NCBI GenBank assembly: GCA_030596385.1
Contig: JAUVKD010000093.1
Coordinates: 1-5,332, forward strand
DNA length: 5,332 bases
Origin: Methanosarcinaceae archaeon
GTDB taxonomy: Archaea > Halobacteriota > Methanosarcinia > Methanosarcinales > Methanosarcinaceae
Reading direction: 5' to 3'
In this document: piece after piece, positions 3,748 through 5,332 of the stretch
Layout: the number at the start of each line of letters is the position of its first letter
How positions within the stretch are numbered: the stretch's first letter is position 1
Position numbers and translations under genes: made by a program
The notes under the pieces: generated by a model
Database searches by the model: none
Seen by the model: the letters and a program-made list of their open reading frames with translations, nothing else
Told to the model about the DNA's origin: nothing

Positions 3748-5332
3748 AACCTCATGCTGCGATACCGATAATGGTAATGATGATAATAATGGTAATGTCA
3801 GGACTGCAAATATCGGTCATGACTCAATAATTGCATTCGCAGGCAACCCGAGTGTCGGAAAAAGTGCTTTTTTCTCACGTCTGACAGGTGTCGGAGTAGA
3901 TATATCGAATTATCCGGGCACGACAGTTGAACTTACGCACGGAAGCGTCAAGATCGGGACGAAAACAGTTGATGTGGTTGACCTCCCGGGAATCTATTCC
4001 CTTGGTGCGTCAACCGAAGATGAGAAAGTGTCCAAACGATATCTGCTAAAAGAAAAACCGGACACCATTATAAATGTACTTGATGCAACGCGCCTTGAGC
4101 GTAATCTCTACCTTACATTGCAACTTCTTGAACTCAATATTCCGGTAGTTGTGGCTTTGAACCAGATGGATATCGCAGAAGATATGAGAATATCGATCGA
4201 TATTCCAAATCTTTCAAATATTCTTGGTGTTCCAGTCATACCAACTGTTGCCACAAAAGGGATAGGGCTTGACGATACATTGCGTGCGGCATTGGAGGAA
4301 ACAGTAGACAATAATCGTATTATGGTACATTATGATGGACATATCAGCAGCGCGCTTGACCGACTTGACGAATCATTTCCGGATATTGACCGTAGTGTCA
4401 AGATACGAACACTTCTGAATGATGAGGAATTCGTCAAAATGTGTTGTTCCGAAAATGATGCCAGACAACTGCTTGACTTATCATCATCAATAACAAAAAA
4501 TATCGAACAGGCACATGGAATGTCAATATCCGATACGATCGCCCGTGACATCTATGGTGAGGCAGGACATATCGTTGATAGTGTAGTTACAATAAAAGAA
4601 TGCAAAAAAACCCATAAAGATCGAATTGATAATATACTGACCTCCCGGTATATGGGTATTGCAACTCTTGTTGGCATAATGCTTTTGACGTTCGCAATCG
4701 TATTTTACATTGGCGGGATACTGGAAGGGGGAATAGTAGACCTGTTTGAGGTATATCTTGTACAACCTGCCAGGGCAATGACAGCAGGAATGCACCCTAT
4801 TCTGCAAAATGCCCTTATTTATGCACTGCTCGGGATAGAGGCAGGTTTTGCGATCGCCATTCCATACATCGCAGTATTTTACATCATCCTGTCCATATTC
4901 GAGGATTCCGGATATCTTACAAGAGCTGCATTCTTGCTGGATACCCTGACACATAAGGTAGGCCTCCACGGAAGAGCCATAATTCCGCTAATCCTCGGAT
5001 ATGGGTGCAATGTGCCTGCAATCATGTCCACACGTGCTCTTAATACCATCCGGGAGCGCAGGATCGCCTCAATTTTGATTGCGCTTACACCCTGTTCCGC
5101 AAGGACTGTAATAATCCTCGGACTTGTGGGAACGTTTGTCGGATATTGGGCAGCGATCTCTATCTATGTTTTAGAACTTGTGATTATCTTTTCCACAGGA
5201 TGGGTACTTGGCAAGGGTTTGCCTGGCGAGAGAACAGGATTTATCATGGAAATGGCACCGCTCCGTAATCCCGATCCAAAAGCAACACTGCAAAAGACAT
5301 GGTTGCGGATTCGTGAATTTGTTTATGTGGCA
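3737..5332 (+). CDS. feoB: Ferrous iron transport protein B (truncated by window edge)
   Basis: Open for 532 codons to the right edge; FeoB proteins usually have about 600-750 residues, so the C-terminal membrane part is missing. It imports Fe(II) across the cytoplasmic membrane. The cytoplasmic G domain has GNPSVGKS (G1, 36-43), TT at 62-63 (G2), DLPG (G3, 82-85), NQMD (G4, 142-145) and a G5 region near 170-174. A helical GDI-like region follows (about 185-290). The membrane domain starts near residue 306 and carries the gate motif GYGCNVPAIMSTR (C424) and a second motif PCSART (452-457), where many FeoB proteins read CSARLPVY. The first 30 residues are an unusual Asn/Asp/Gly-rich tail with a Cys pair (C7, C8). 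The GTG start is chosen from the AGGAGA site; it overlaps the regulator by 11 bases, implying one operon. There is no separate feoA between them. Confidence 0.95.
   Translation, partial: MTIKTSCCDTDNGNDDNNGNVRTANIGHDSIIAFAGNPSVGKSAFFSRLTGVGVDISNYPGTTVELTHGSVKIGTKTVDVVDLPGIYSLGASTEDEKVSKRYLLKEKPDTIINVLDATRLERNLYLTLQLLELNIPVVVALNQMDIAEDMRISIDIPNLSNILGVPVIPTVATKGIGLDDTLRAALEETVDNNRIMVHYDGHISSALDRLDESFPDIDRSVKIRTLLNDEEFVKMCCSENDARQLLDLSSSITKNIEQAHGMSISDTIARDIYGEAGHIVDSVVTIKECKKTHKDRIDNILTSRYMGIATLVGIMLLTFAIVFYIGGILEGGIVDLFEVYLVQPARAMTAGMHPILQNALIYALLGIEAGFAIAIPYIAVFYIILSIFEDSGYLTRAAFLLDTLTHKVGLHGRAIIPLILGYGCNVPAIMSTRALNTIRERRIASILIALTPCSARTVIILGLVGTFVGYWAAISIYVLELVIIFSTGWVLGKGLPGERTGFIMEMAPLRNPDPKATLQKTWLRIREFVYVA

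Noticed and set aside
4523..4969. Minus-strand Cys-rich frame of 148 codons
   Set aside because: It lies opposite feoB, whose reading is certain from G-domain and gate motifs; the Cys and Tyr content is a reverse-strand artefact.

Overview
The window looks archaeal and most resembles a methanogen of the Methanosarcinales type; this is inference, not proof. The support is GGTGA-type Shine-Dalgarno sites directly before two starts, a TATA-like box with an abutting dyad instead of -35/-10 elements, and archaeal-type versions of the PHP, cyclase, DtxR and FeoB families. I see no rRNA or tRNA.

Layout. Positions 1-493 (minus strand) hold the 5' part of a sugar phosphate isomerase/epimerase-like TIM-barrel gene that runs off the left edge. 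Positions 494-1656 carry no convincing protein gene but are rich in debris. This includes a hairpin segment resembling an IS200/IS605 right end, one 29-base unit resembling a type I-E CRISPR repeat, an AT-rich tract of TCTATATA-like units, and a compositionally foreign island (about 730-1350). The island has GCGCGC clusters and a 58-base imperfect direct repeat. Positions 1657-2939 hold two plus-strand metal-dependent hydrolase genes 38 bases apart: a PHP phosphatase and a cyclase/kynurenine formamidase-like protein. From 3000 to the right edge lies an iron module. A TATA box abuts a CTTAGG-N4-CCTAAG dyad, followed by a DtxR-family regulator with a C-terminal FeoA/SH3-like domain, which overlaps the start of feoB (ferrous iron transporter, cut by the right edge).

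How the genes work together. The dtxR-feoB pair is almost certainly one transcription unit, probably self-repressed through the dyad when Fe(II) is plentiful. The PHP and cyclase genes may be co-transcribed, but their substrates cannot be read from the sequence. The AT-rich isomerase gene differs in codon use from the other genes and sits beside the debris zone, which suggests a boundary between a variable region (left) and a conserved chromosomal block (right).

I do not see a clearly new system. The most unusual part is the gene-free 500-1350 zone.
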